64,000 nucleotides of DNA from Cryptomeria japonica. Its lineage: Eukaryota > Streptophyta > Pinopsida > Cupressales > Cupressaceae. The stretch is taken from contig NC_081406.1 of NCBI RefSeq assembly GCF_030272615.1, positions 184,985,770 to 185,049,769 of the forward strand. Reading direction: 5' to 3'. This document shows, in pieces, positions 31,363 to 43,890 of this stretch (positions are counted from its first letter, which is position 1; every line of letters starts with the position of its first letter). Below the pieces are notes generated by a model. That model worked only from the letters and a program-made list of their open reading frames with translations. It did no database searches and was not told where the DNA came from. A program made the position numbers and the translations under genes.

Positions 31363-33478
31363 GAAATCATCATTTTTGGCCTCTTAATCTTCAGCAAACT
31401 TCATCTATGTCCGGCTCTACTTTAGAAAGTCGTACGAGTTGCTTTTGCAGCTCATACAAACTTCCTTTTAGTCTGGGGTGAAGTCTAATCCTATGTCGTA
31501 CGAGCTTATTTTCTCTATCGTATAAGGCATAAATTCATGTCATACAAAATTTTGACTAAGCAAATTTTGTGTCATACGAACTAATTTGCATTGTTGTAAG
31601 AGAACTAAATGTGTGTCATATGAATTTTTGGCTACAAAATCCTATTTCGTACGAGTTGATTTTGGTCTCTGTGCGAAATCTAAAGTTCTGTCGTACTAAG
31701 TGGAAATTTTGTGTCATACAAGTGTATCTGCAATTTATTTTAATAGACTGCATTTTAGGGTTTTCTGGTTTTAATCTAAGATTTTCTAAAGCTAACTCTG
31801 ATCTATTTATGAGATTTTGGTAGCCTAACTCTTTCTTGCAGGACAATTGATGAAGATACGCTTGTTAAAGACATAACTCAAAAACCAATCAATGACTATT
31901 AATGGATCTAGTTTGCAGGTTGCCTATGAATTTGACTAAACTTTGTGTATTCATTTAAGTTTTCTAGGCACACTTCAAATTTTGCTAAAGGAAATGAACC
32001 ATCATGTATTTTGTGTCATTGATGATAGGCGAGTATGCTCTCACCTTTCTTAGTTGATCAGAAAGCTAGACTCACCTTTTGCTTTCATTAGTGCATTTAT
32101 TTAGCAGGCCTTCCCTCCCAAGGAGCTTAAAAACTCTTACAGCCATTATGGTCGGTGTGAGGGGAACGACCTAAGTGGGAACATATAATGCCAAGTAATC
32201 CAACCTACTATAAAATAAATGTTTTTTTGATGAAAATCAAATCAATGATAGTGCTCAGGAATAGCTCTCCTCCGTACCTTTGGGTATATCAAACCTTGGT
32301 TTTCAAGGCTGGGAGACCTCTTAATTGAGTTTATACCCTGACACACCGAACGGATCCCTTAATAGTGCCAATTATAATAGCAGCTACCTAATTCACCTCT
32401 GAAAGGGTGATAATCTTTGTGTAAGAGAGATAGTAACTCTCCCAAGACACTTGCCATATCGTGCCCCCATTAGCGTTTGGAGTCAGATAATACGGTGTTG
32501 AGAATCCATTGTGTGAGACTCAATGATCGTATTCTAATTAGCTATTGGGTGTGTACCTAAGTTAGAAAGAAAAGGTTTTCATTCTCAACCAACTTCTTTA
32601 GGTTTTATCTTGATTGAGAGTCATGTGTCACATCAAGTGTTTGTTGTGTATTCATCCATAAATTGAAAAATCAGACAATATAAACTGGAAAACCAAAGTA
32701 AAATATCAAAATTTAGTGATCAAAAACTCAAACAAGAAAACACTTTTTATCACTGTTCAAATACCTGTCGTACAAGTCAAGATTCTTTGTCATACTTCTT
32801 GATCTTCTTTCATATGGATCAAAATTCTATGTTGTATGAAATACTGCTTTTTTACATGAAATCTCTGATTGGTCATATGGTCTTGTACGTTTGGTTGTTC
32901 TAAGCTGCATATCCTGTTATATGAAACTTTGCATTTGTTAGTCCAGAGTTTTGTCTTACATGCTTGTTTCAGATTGGTCATTTCTGCCTGATCAATTTGC
33001 AGTAAACATAAACACCTGTTATCTGTCAGTTTGTGCTTAGATTGTCTCCTTGGTTTTCTTGGTCAAGATCATCCGTCAAAATCAGACTTTAGAAAATTTA
33101 CACCTTAAAATTTTCAAAGTGTTCACCCTTAACAAGTTCAAGATCTAAACATCTTAAAGTGCATTATCAACCTATTTGGTAAAATGATCACTCAAACATA
33201 GTTTCTCATCAAGATCAATCATCCTTTATCACAAAACTAAAATGTTTAGTCAGGATAATCTTGTCCCACATCATTGGATATATCGTTCCTAGTGGACTTG
33301 GATCTTATCAAATCACCCTCATTGCACTCCAAAACTGAAGATCAAAAATCTTGCAAACCTTTAAACACTTGATTCTTTTTCAATGTCATATCATTCTAGT
33401 GTATTCACCTTGACAATTGATCACTTACCCAAAACAAACTTTTGGACAATCGAATCCTAAGAAAAATAACACAGGTGT
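31363..33478 (+). other. Gypsy-2 untranslated leader with repeated GTCGTACGAG motif
   Basis: No gene. The palindromic word TCGTACGA, or decayed forms (GTCATACGA, GTCGTACTA, GTCATACAA), recurs roughly every 35-60 bases over 31429-31720 and again over 32765-32960. The middle part (about 32100-32640) has a more balanced composition, without a reading frame. Confidence 0.6.
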
Positions 33479-35277
33479 ATGCCCATTCTAACTAGAGCTC
33501 AGAGACAAGGAATCGCAGAGACAGTAATAGAAATATTGGAAACAATCAAAGAGAATATAATCATGGAACATAAAGATGAAATACAAGTTGAATGAGAAAT
33601 AATAAAACAAAACATCCAAGACATGAAAAAGGATCCTTAATCTGATAAATTTATGCAACAAAATGTTGGAAGAAGAAAAAGAAAAATACTTCCTATTGTT
33701 AGCCAAATCTGGTGCTACACTTCCCCAAGATTTTGATGTAAATAGATTAACACAAAAGAAAAGTGATCTTCCCCCTAATAACGAATAATATTAGGACATC
33801 TTTGGTCTCCGCACGAATGACACATCAATTCCCAATAACACTAGAACCAATGAAGAAACTTACATACCTAGAAGAGATGAAGTAGAAATCCTGAATAACA
33901 TCTAATCAAATGAAGATACAAGAAGGGGTAGAGATGAAACAAGAAGAGATCCAGATCCTCCTAGAATACAAAATCATGGTCATATAAGAACAAATCATGT
34001 CTATAATCCTATCACAACTCTCACACAACAACTACAAGCAATGCAAACACAAATTCAAGATTTGCAAAGAGGAAATGTTAGAAGATACTCACTGCAAGAA
34101 ATCTGTCCTTATCCATTTGACAAAAATCTAAACATGATACCATTTCCTATAGGTTTTAAAACTCCTGGATACAAAAAATATGATGGAAGAACTGACCCTC
34201 AAGATCATATACGAGAATTTTTCACAATGAGTATGGAGTTTGCACATGAGGATACCTACTTGATGAGATTATTTTCGAAAATCTTAAATGGACTAGCTAT
34301 GGAATGGTTCTCCAAACTTCCACCTAGAATCAGATCATTTTCAGAGTTGGTGGATAAGTTTGTTTCACAATACTCTTACAACATACAACATGAAGTAACA
34401 ATGCTAGACCTATGTAATGCCAAACAAAAGGCTAGAGAACCTTTCATGACATTTTTACAAAGATAGAGATAGTTAGCCTCACGGTATCCTCGTACAGTGC
34501 CAATATAAAAAAATGGACATATTCATCAATAACTTAAATGATCAAATGAGTTATTACTTAAAAATGCAAGGAAACCAAAGTTTCAAAAACATGATTGATA
34601 ATGGAATCAGAATGGAGGAAGCCATGATAAATAAAGGTGAGTTGAAAATATACAAAGGAGTCCATCCACCTAACAACAACAATAACACCAATCACAATGA
34701 CAAGCCAAATTTTTGGAATAAAAATAGAAATGTTGTCAATGATGGAATAGTGGATAACAACAATGTGAAACCAAAACAACCAATTTTTAATTTATCCACT
34801 CACTCAGCAGCGGCTCAACAAAATAACAATCACCAAAGAGAAACTATCAAAACTTTCTTTTGAAGACAATTTATAGACATTGGTGAACCCGTTGGATCAG
34901 CACTAAAGACACTTCTCGCAAACAAATTGATCACTTTACCAGAAGAAAGGAACTACAAACCTCAAATCAAACCACCTTGGTGGAATGATAATCAATATTG
35001 CAATTTCCATCGAAACAAGGGACATCACACAGATAGTTGTCAGAAGTTGAAACATATCATACAAGATATGATTGATAATGGAGTAATAATAGTGGATGGA
35101 CATACGACAAACAAATCTCATATAACTTTTAAAACTCCGCTTCCAAACTATGAGAAAGGTGAATCGTCAACAACAAATAATGGAAAGGGTAAAGCAAAGG
35201 TAAACTACACTCATACATATGACAATGTGGTGAATGTGATTGTAGTTAAAGAAAAACAAAATCAAGAACATGATTAG
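33479..35277 (+). pseudogene. Gypsy-2 gag with CCHC-type domain
   Basis: I chose the ATG at 33479 (MPILTRAQRQGIAE), which starts the N-terminal region containing AKSGATLPQDFD. The equivalent in Gypsy-O reads AQSGAKIPYDFD. The capsid core at 34041-34466 has GYKKYDGRTDPQDHIREFF and MRLFSKILNGLAMEWFSKLP. The segment at 34927-35277 carries WWNDNQYCNFHRNKGHHTDSC, an atypical C-x2-H-x4-H-x4-C knuckle typical of this lineage. The frame is broken near 33640, 34466 and 34863. Confidence 0.85.
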
Positions 35278-35439
35278 GCTATCACAAGAAGCAAAGCCAA
35301 ATTTGTTTTGTTGGGTCCTACAACAAACACATCACCCGCTACAACAAAACAATACAATCTAGTGGAACAATTTGCAGAAAACACCTATGCAAATATCCAT
35401 CTTGGAGCTTTTAAAACTTTCACCCGCACATAAAGAAAT

Positions 35440-36286
35440 TCTTGAATGAGCATTAGTAGATACCACTATATCCATAGATCTTGATATCGATCAATTCCAA
35501 ACCATGGTGGGAGACCTCACAACCCCTCATTGCTTATCATTCACTGAAGAAGATGACATGTCCTTGCAACACCCTCACAATGCTCCTTTGCATATTGAAG
35601 TCCTCATTCACAAAACATGAGTTAAGCGTGTTCCAATAGATGGTGGAGCTAGCCTAAATATGTATTCATTGAGTCTTGTTCATGCCTTAGGATATTCAAA
35701 AGATGTAGTTGATGTCCGAAAAAGAATCACTATAAAATCCTATGATGAAGAAGAACATTCCTCCAAGGGAATTGTGATACTACCCATTAGAGTGGGACCT
35801 TTACAAAAAGACACAACATGCCAAGTTCTAGACTTGGACTTATCATATAATGTACTCCTACGGAGACCATGGATACATGACCTACAAGCTGTACCATCAA
35901 CATATCATCAATGTGTCAAATTTCCCTATGAGGGACAAGAAATCACAATCTCTACAGATGCAAATCCATTCCAATATTGCAGCAATCTAAAAATGGGTCA
36001 AGAAGGAATTGTTCCACATAATAGGGAGGCAACAACATCAAACACACAATCCAAGGAACAATCATTTGCATCTATTGTATCAAGCATGGAGAAACAAATG
36101 CATCTAAGAGACCAAGGGAATGGAGAATATTCAATGTCACAAGTACCACTTTCTCCTAAATCCTTGGGAAAACCATCAAACTCTAAACAACAACCACTCA
36201 TGAAACATCTTTCGATATTTGATGGAGCATTCATTAGTGTTGGAACCTTATCAGAGGAGACAAAAGACAAAGATGTGCTACAGTAG
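35440..36286 (+). pseudogene. Gypsy-2 aspartic protease
   Basis: The active site reads VPIDGGASLN; D-G-G is usual in Tat/Athila proteases. The flap and C-terminal part (LPIRVGPLQKDTTCQVLDL, SYNVLLRRPWIHD) are present. A stop (TGA, 35618-35620) falls before the active site. The last open segment, 35660-36286, also covers the linker after the enzyme. Confidence 0.8.
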
Positions 36287-37437
36287 CTATACAAAGATGA
36301 AGAAGTTCAACAAAAGGTCAATAATGTCATAATACCTACAGAAAAATATGGAAAAGGATTCAACATTCTTCGAAGGATGGGATACACTAGAATAGGCCCT
36401 ATAGGAAAAAGAAAAGAAGGTATTTTAGAACCTATTCAGACTCATACTCAGTAGACTACAAACAAAATAGGCTTAGGATATGGAAAAGTCACTCTACTAG
36501 AAGACACATCTTTTAGTCAACAACAAGAAGAATATGAAAATAGATAAGAACAACTAGCAAAGGGAAGAAAAATCAGTTAAGCAACAAACAAAAGCAAACA
36601 TAAAATGGTAAAAGAAGCAAGCATCAAATGAACAAGAAAAACAAACTAAAAACATCTCTCAAGCAACATTAAATCTCAATCAAAACAAAAAAGAAGCTAA
36701 TATAAGTCCAGGAGAACTCATAGAAAAGTTGAAAAAACTCAATCTCAATCCTGAAGAGGTTGATTATGAAAGAAGGAAAAGTATAGCCAGAAAAGTGGAA
36801 GAAATGCTATATGACCAAATTTGTAGATTGCAAGCTGCAAGTGATACAAATTCTAATGAATGGGAATGGGATTCCTATTACTCTAAAGAATCAACTGAAG
36901 AAAATTGCTTTGAAGGAGATGTAGGAGTCGATGTAGTTCACATGTATGCAAGACAAACATCGAGAACTAGTTCACTTGAATTAGAATCACATTTGGCTAA
37001 CTTGGACTTAACCGAGGATGATCAGGAACTTCTTACATGAGATCATTCTAATGAGAGTACCATCCTAGACATCGACATACATATTGAAAACTTTGATACA
37101 TCCATCATGACCCTTGAAACATCCCAACCTGAAGATCCCTTACCTCTAATCCACCCTGAGCTTATTAATTGGGAGAATGAAGGACATACTGCCATTGATA
37201 CCTTTTCGAATGACCATACCATATCTGTATATCTTAATGCAATTGAACCTGTAACAATTCTCACCAAGAATTTCAGCAACACATCTTCCAGTCAAGTGGG
37301 TGCCAAATCTCCTAGTCACAAAAGTGAAAATAAAGAAAAGAATATCAAGTCTAATGCTGAAAACCATTTATTGGCAACATTAGATTAGGAAAAAGTAAAA
37401 ACAAAGGAAGCATCTAACTGATGAAAACCTCCTTGAG
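36287..37437 (+). pseudogene. Gypsy-2 protease-RT linker with G-patch-like motif
   Basis: KYGKGFNILRRMGYTRIGPIG at about 36346-36410 resembles the G-patch found between protease and RT in Tat elements. The rest is a polar, low-conservation linker with open pieces at 36729-37040 and 37107-37388. A Lys-rich stretch at about 36540-36660 contains several stops. Confidence 0.6.
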
Positions 37438-38400
37438 GTGCTGGAAGATGGAAGATTTGACACTTTACTTGAGCACTATCAAGAAAGGTCATCCATTTTG
37501 ATTGAACCAATAGAGGCAATTAACATTGGCACAATAGAGAAACCAAAGATTCTTCATCCAGTGACTTCTCTTTCCAAAGAAGAAATGCAACAATATGTAG
37601 AATTCTTCAAACGATGGCAAATAAATTTTGCCTGGTCATATGTAGATATGCCAAGGTTAGATCCAGAGCTTATTATGCATCACTTGAATGTTAGTCCAAG
37701 AGCCAAACCGGTCAAACAGAAGCTAAGGAAAATGCATCCGCATATTGCTCTCCTAGTCAAAGCAGAACTAAAAAATTTAGTGGATGTCAGATTCATCAGA
37801 CCTATAGCTTATCCTCAATGGGTATCCAACATCGTTCCTATTTCAAAACTAGATAAAAGCATTAGAATATGCAAAGACTTCAGAGATCTTAATAACACAT
37901 GTCCAAAGGATGACTTTCCTTTGCCTAACATCGACATCATTGTAGATTTAACTATTGGACACTCCATGTTTTCTCTTATGGATGGTTTATTTGGATACAA
38001 TCAAATCAAAATAGCACCTGAAGATCAAGAAAAGACAACTTTCACATGTCCATGGGGTACTTTCTACTAGAACGTCATGCCTTTTGGATTAAAGAACACA
38101 AGCACTACATATCAAAGAGCTATGACAACTATATTTCATGACATGATGCATACATTCATGGAAGACTATGTGGATGACATATTAGCTAAATCCTACAAGA
38201 GAGAAGAACATATAGAGATATAGGAAAAGATCTTTGACAGGTTAGAACAATACAAGCTAAGGCTAAACCCTAAGAAATGTTCCTTTGGTGTCACTTCAGG
38301 AAAGCTATTGGGATACATTGTTTCAGCAAGAGGAATCGAAGTAGATCTAGCTAAGGTTAAGGAATCATGGAAATGGCATCTCCCAAGAATATCAGTCAAC
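37438..38400 (+). pseudogene. Gypsy-2 reverse transcriptase
   Basis: Clear Ty3/gypsy RT: VDVRFIRPIAYPQWVSNIVP, KSIRICKDFRDLNNTCPKDD, FPLPNID, DGLFGYNQIKIAPEDQEKT, then after one TAG (38068-38070) VMPFGLKN and EDYVDDILAKS with YVDD at 38167-38178. LNPKKCSFGVTSGKLLG follows. The catalytic residues are intact; only point stops (38068, 38221) disable it. Confidence 0.9.
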
Positions 38401-38439
38401 TAAGATCACTACAAGGAAGACTCTAGTGAATCAGAAGAT

Positions 38440-38880
38440 TTGTTGCTCAATTAGCAGATAAATGTCAACCATTTACACATCTATTACACAAACATGTTAA
38501 TTTTAAATGGGACCATCAATGTGAAGAAGCATTCAACAAGATCAAGGCATATCTCATGCAACCACCTATTCTAATGTCACCAATTCTAGGAAAACCATTA
38601 TTACTCTATGTATCAACTACCGAAGCATCATTGGGATTTTTGCTCACACAATAGGATAAGGAAGGAAAAGAACGAGCCATCTACTATATCAGCAAAACAC
38701 TAGTGGGATACGAGGTTAACTATTCATCAACAAAAAAAGCATGCTTGGCAGTAGTTTTTGCTTCTCAAAAATTACGACACTATCTATTATCTCACTCCAT
38801 CAAGTTAATAGCTAAAATCAATCCTCTCAAGTATTTGCTCAGCAAGCCACATTGACAGGACGACTAGCAAAATGAAACAT
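38440..38880 (+). pseudogene. Gypsy-2 first (retroviral-type) RNase H, degenerate
   Basis: FKWDHQCEEAFNKIKAYLMQPP and PLLLYVSTTEASLGFLL are the usual start of gypsy RNase H, but the catalytic Asp position in LYVSTTEAS is not Asp. YYISKTLVGYEVNYSSTKKACLAVVFA follows. In Tat elements this domain is known to be degenerate because a second RNase H took over. Confidence 0.75.
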
Positions 38881-38999
38881 AATTCTAAGCGAGTTTGATA
38901 TTGAATATGCTGATAGAAAAGATATCAAAGGACAAGTTATCACAGATCAACTGGTAAAAACACCACTTCAAGATAATCATCATTTACAAATGAATTTCC

Positions 39000-39425
39000 T
39001 GATGCTGATATCCTAATAGTCACAATGAAAGCATGGCAACTATACTTTGATGGTTCATATACATAACATGGATCAAGAGCAGGAATGCTATTCATCACAC
39101 CACAAGGTCATACAATCTCAAAAGCATACAAATTAAGCTTTCCATGCACCAATAATATAGCAGAGTATGAAGCATTGGTAACAAGTATCAAAATGGTTGT
39201 AGAATGGAACATTAAACAACTTCAGGTCTTCAGAGACTCTTAGCTCATCATTAATCAAATCAATGATGACTATCAAACAAAAGATGACAAACTAATTCCT
39301 TACAAAAGGATGGTGGATGATTTCAAGAAGTACTTTGTAGAAATAACTTTTGAATAGATTCCAAGAAATAATAATAAAGCAGTAGACGCCATGACTACAC
39401 TTGCTTCTATATTGTAGACACAGGA
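39000..39425 (+). pseudogene. Gypsy-2 second, archaeal-type RNase H (Tat hallmark)
   Basis: All four acidic positions are present: YFDGSYT, NNIAEYEALVTSIKMV, FRDS and NNKAVDAM. Three stops interrupt it: TAA near 39065 (family Gln), TAG near 39241 (family Gln) and TAG near 39356. A second RNase H after a decayed first one is diagnostic of the Tat branch of plant gypsy elements. Confidence 0.85.
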
Positions 39426-39429
39426 AAAT

Positions 39430-40778
39430 CAACACTGTTATGAATTCCTAGTAGAAGAGTTGTTTCATCCCACCTTTAATTGTCCTGATTCCCAAACCAT
39501 CTATCAACTTATTGGACATGATTACTCTTGCTATGGCCAAACTTACATATACCTGAAAGACAATACCTTACCTCCCGACTTATCAAAAAACCAAAAGAGA
39601 AACTTAATTTGCCAATCCTCCCATTTTACTCTCATCGCAGATACCCTATTTAAACGAGGTCTAGACGGTACTCTCTTAAGATGTCTCGAACAAGAAGAAT
39701 CTAAGAAGGCCTTACATGAAGTCCATATCAGCATTGGTGGCACTCATTCAAGTGGTCTTACCCTTTCAAAACAATCATATGCTTGGGCTATTATTGGCCG
39801 ACTATGGAATGAGATTCTTTTTAGATAACCAGAACATGCAAACAATGTCAAATCCATGGGAATTTGATTCATGCACCAGCACAAGAACTTCATGCTTTAG
39901 CAACATCTTGGCCTTTTTGTTAATGGGGTCTTGATTTGGTAGGAAAGATAAATCCTTCTTCATCTAATGGACACAAATTTATCCTTGTAGCTATAGAATA
40001 TTTTACAAAATGGATTGAAGCAGTACCTCTCATCAATATCACATGGAAACAAATTGCTGCATTTATCTTGAATTATATCATATGTCACTATGGAATACCA
40101 ATGACCATTATCACTGATAATGGGAAACCATTCAAGAATCAGGATGTACAAGAGCTATGCGAGAAGTTCAAAATCCAGCATAGATTCTCCACACCATATT
40201 ATCCACAGGGAAATGGGTAGGCAAAAGCATCTAACAAAACTATTCATAAAATTCTCAAAAAGATAGTGAACGATGTTGGGAAAGATTGGCATATTCAACT
40301 AAACCCTACTCTCAGGGCCTACTACACCAGTATCCGCACACCAACTAGTGCCACATCTTTCTCTCTTGTATATGAATCATAAGCCATATTGCCAATCAAA
40401 GTAGAGATACCCTCTCTATGTGTATCACTAAAAGGTCTCATCCCAAATGAAGGACAATGAGTATCTAGACTACAAGAGTTAGAACTAATCCATGAACGAA
40501 GACAAAATGTCTTTGATCATCTAAAGGTATATCAGCAAAGAATGTGTAGGAGCTATAATCATAAGGTTAAACCATGAGTCTTTCAAGTAGGAGAACTAGT
40601 GCTAAAGGAAAATCCACGCAACCAAGCAGATCAAGAAAAGAAAGGAAAATTTGAACCAAATTGGTTAGGTCCATTTGTGGTCACAACAGTATTTGGGTCA
40701 AGAGCATATCAGCTATCAACACAGGATGACGATCAACTTGAAGAACCTATCAATATGCATGTGAAGTTCTATGTCTAA
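39430..40778 (+). pseudogene. Gypsy-2 integrase, catalytic Glu lost
   Basis: The zinc-binding part is broken (LHEVHISIGGTHSSG, then frameshifted). The core has the first Asp in GLDLVGKI, the second in TDNGKPF, and GNG-stop-AKASN where the family has GNGQAEASN. So Gln became TAG (40218-40220) and the catalytic Glu is Lys (AAA, 40224-40226). The C-terminal part (SYNHKVKP, VGELVLKENPRN, KFEPNWLGPFVV) ends at the TAA at 40776-40778. Confidence 0.85.
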
Positions 40779-42438
40779 AAATAAAAATAAAATTAAAAAT
40801 TAAAAATTAAAAATAAATAAATAAATTCAAATATCAGAAAAAGTGCAATAAAAACAGACAGTGAAAACCTGGCAAACAGGCGTTGTCTGTCTACTAGCTC
40901 TTCCATCTATTAGTTCATGCATTTTTCCTCTTCCATTCTTTCATTTTCCATCAACACTGGCCATCATAAAGCATTTGTACATACGCAGGCATCGCAGCTG
41001 CTCTCTCACCATGGTTTGGATTATTGGATATATCATATCAACTTTGTTTCTAGGCTTGGGGCAAAATTCTACACCTAGGTGGGGGCAAAACTTTGGATCA
41101 TTTTTGAACTTAATCAAACAAGTAGAACAACAGTCAGATAACTCTTATCAAGTGAAAACTGAGATGCATCCAACATTGAACATGAGATCAAACTATCAAC
41201 TATCAAGCTATCACAAAGTCAATCTAAACACACCACACACTTTTCAGTGGATAATATCTTTTGGATAATGACTGTAACATGATTGTTCAACTTTTTTGTA
41301 CTGCTTTTTGCTATCATGATTTTTGAGTAACTCCAAAATGTCATTGACTAGAGGAACAAGGAAGAAACATGATATTTTTCTTGTCTATTGTCTAAAAATT
41401 AATCATTAATATGTGCATATTTGTCTCGGGACATGATCATCAGAACATCATTGAAGACATTTCTAATTTGCGTATTGAAATGATTAATACTATCTATTTT
41501 ACGCAAGCAACACTCAGGTCATCGTGGTTCAGTTATACCTCGATGCTTGTGTTAACTTGCTATATCAAAATCTAGGAAAAAAGTGCTCACATCATCATGG
41601 TTTATTTATACCATCGATGTTTGCACTCACTTCCTACATTTCAAAAGCTCAATGATGACAAAAAATGCAAAATAATCTAGTGACTGGATGGATCATAGTT
41701 TGCATCTCATTGCATTTTCATTTGCATTTAGCTTGCATTTCATTCTTGCATGGGATCCTGCATGCTCATTTTATCCAAGGTTAAATCTATCGTAGGAATC
41801 ATCAAAATATCATCACAAGTGTATACGCAATTAGAATAATGACTCATCTCTCTAGATATTGTTGACCCAGTGAAAATATTATCCTACTCTCTCAATAGAA
41901 TCAACATCAACATATCCAAATATTTCAGCAACTTGATATCAACAAACTGTCAGTTCTTTATCTATCAACCTTATCAAATCAAATCAATCAATCAAATCTA
42001 ATCGATTTTGAATCATGTCTTATACAGGATGTATCCTTCATGAAACTAGATGTTCTGATCATGTCTTATATAGGATGAATCCTTCCTGAAACCAAACGCT
42101 TTGATCATCATTGTCTTATACAGGATGAGTCCTTCCTGAAACCAGATTGAATTTCGATCTTATCAATCTAATCAATCAAGATTTTTCAATCTTATCAATC
42201 TAAGCAATCAAGCTAATCGAAGAACTCACACTTTCATCAAAACACAGTTGCAGAGATTAAATCAAATCTATCAAGATATCAATTTCACAAAGACTCCAAA
42301 GATCAATTATCTCAATTGATCTCCCGAGGGGGCATCATCATACCAAAATTTAGCAATCAAGAGTCGGGGCATCCTATCAAACCAATATCATCAAAATGAG
42401 ATTATTCTTTGAATCAACGCGTCATCACACCTTTCTTC
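40779..42438 (+). other. Gypsy-2 3' untranslated region with tandem repeats
   Basis: No supported gene. The open frame at 40861-41268 has no motif. Two decayed repeats of about 75 bp with CATCRTGGTT...TATACC..CGATG are at about 41517-41650. Three tandem units of about 46-50 bp starting GTCTTATACAGGATG are at 42017-42149. Confidence 0.6.
42017..42149. repeat. Three tandem units of about 46-50 bp in Gypsy-2 3' region
   Basis: Units begin GTCTTATACAGGATG or GTCTTATATAGGATG and contain ATCCTTCMTGAAAC. They start at 42017, 42063 and 42113. Confidence 0.75.
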
Positions 42439-42452
42439 AAAGAGGGGCAAAA
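42439..42452 (+). promoter_or_regulatory. Gypsy-2 polypurine tract
   Basis: AAAGAGGGGCAAAA directly before the 3' LTR; the same tract as Gypsy-O. Confidence 0.8.
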
Positions 42453-43457
42453 TGTATACACCTAAAAATGGTCTGAAGATAATTAATTGAATAAGCAATT
42501 ATTAAATTAATACTCCTCCCCAATTTAATTAAATTCATCAACAATTTGATCAAATTTCCCCTTTCATCTACTTATTAATAAATCTAAGGATTTATTTAAT
42601 AGGTTCATTTCATCCCCTTTGATTAAATAATTCAAATTAATTAATTCCCTCCATCAAAATCATTTCTTCTAACCCCTAATTAATTAAAACAAATCAAATT
42701 CATGAGTTGTTGAAATTAATTAGCCTTTTCCTATTATTTGAATTTTTAAATTCAAATTCTCCTAACTTCTACCACTCCTAAACCTTACCCATTCTACCTA
42801 CCTTCATGTTCCCTTTCATCCAACCTCTTCTAGAAGCTTTTTGACACTTGTCACTAACTGTTCCCTTTCATCCAAACCCTTCTAGAAGCCTTTTGACACT
42901 TGTCACCATAGAGATGATAGATGTTCCCTTTAGTCCAACCCCTTTGCCAGCCTCCTCCAATTTAACCATTGATATCTTCAAATCAATCTTGACCATTGAT
43001 TCCTGCCACATCACCCCTAGCCTTGGGAAATCCTATAAATAGACCTCATTTTGGAGCACAAAGGGTCCCAATTTAATCTCATCTTATGCATTGTTACTAT
43101 AGGCATCTAGCTTATAGCTTATCATTTTACCAATGTTATCATGTTCAATTTTAGCTTAATTGCATCTTCATTCTAGCTTATTTTCTAGAATAATCATGAA
43201 ATCATGTAGCTTAATCATGCTACTCTTTCTAGATCATGCATATTCATCATTCAAATCCTCCATTTAAGTGTAGTCAATTCACTGGAGTTTGCATACTAAG
43301 ATCTGAGAGCAAAATTCATACTCACATTTACTAAGAGGCGATAGATCGCTTAGCTATGGTTTTGTCTTTTGTCGTTTCAATTCACTAACCATTGCTTTTA
43401 ATGATTTATTGAGTGCATTGTGTTTGTAGGTATAGGTACACTTCCCAGAGCATGACA
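42453..43457 (+). repeat. Gypsy-2 3' LTR
   Basis: 1005 bp, nearly identical to 30335-31340, with small indels and mostly transition differences. TATA box at 43033-43042. Confidence 0.92.
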
Positions 43458-43462
43458 AAAGG
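43458..43462. repeat. Target-site duplication AAAGG (right) of Gypsy-2
   Basis: Identical to 30330-30334. Confidence 0.85.
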
Positions 43463-43469
43463 ATAAGAT

Positions 43470-43890
43470 GGAATCCTGAAGGAGGGAGGAGCAATGTCTC
43501 TACAAATGGTGCTATTAACCTGGTTTTCACCATGGTAGTTGCCCAGGGCACCATCAAAGTTGTTTTCACCATTGGACGAATTTATTTCTCCAAGTAACGA
43601 TTTTTTATATTTATGATTTTTTTGTATTTTTGAAATTTTTTTATTTTTTGGTATTTTTGAATGAGGATATTCCGAAGAGATATGTGTAAAACCTACAAAG
43701 GTGCATTTTGTTGATAGGATCTTCCTAAGGTTCTCCCTTTGGTGTTGAAATTTGATATGCACCTGACCCATAGAGTGTTGTGATGACATAAGGACCAAGT
43801 CGGTTTGGTTCAAACTTGTCCTTCTTCTATCTATCTTGCTGATTCTTAGAATTTTTTCTAAGAACTAAGTCACCCACCTCAAATGTGCGA
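43470..43890 (-). pseudogene. Gypsy-O integrase C-terminal end
   Basis: The minus strand reads SYNHKAKPRTFEVGDLVLRK and then, after a frame change, ILSTKCTFVGFTH. The first part matches the C-terminal barrel of Gypsy-2 integrase (SYNHKVKP, VGELVLKENPRN). No catalytic core precedes it. Confidence 0.65.

Larger units (their letters stand above)
30335..43457 (+). mobile_element. Gypsy-2: full-length Tat-like Ty3/gypsy retrotransposon, inactive
   Basis: 13123 bp, with LTRs 30335-31340 and 42453-43457 and exact AAAGG duplications. A leader of 2.1 kb precedes gag (33479). Then follow a CCHC domain, aspartic protease, RT with intact YVDD, a degenerate RNase H, a second archaeal-type RNase H and integrase. 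The second RNase H and the PBS/PPT place it with the Tat branch. Stops are common but most domains are complete. It sits in Gypsy-O. Confidence 0.9.

Noticed and set aside
35625-35655. D-G-G instead of D-S-G or D-T-G in the gypsy proteases as a defect
   Set aside because: Both Gypsy-2 and Gypsy-O have DGG, and this is usual for Tat/Athila proteases, so it is not a sign of decay.
39960-40010. Apparent loss of a catalytic Asp in Gypsy-2 integrase (VAIEYFTKW instead of VAIDYFTKW)
   Set aside because: The first catalytic Asp is the one in GLDLVGKI upstream, which is intact. The changed residue is not part of the triad.
40861-41268. Open frame of 135 codons in the Gypsy-2 3' region
   Set aside because: It has no motif and lies in repeat-bearing untranslated sequence after the integrase stop.
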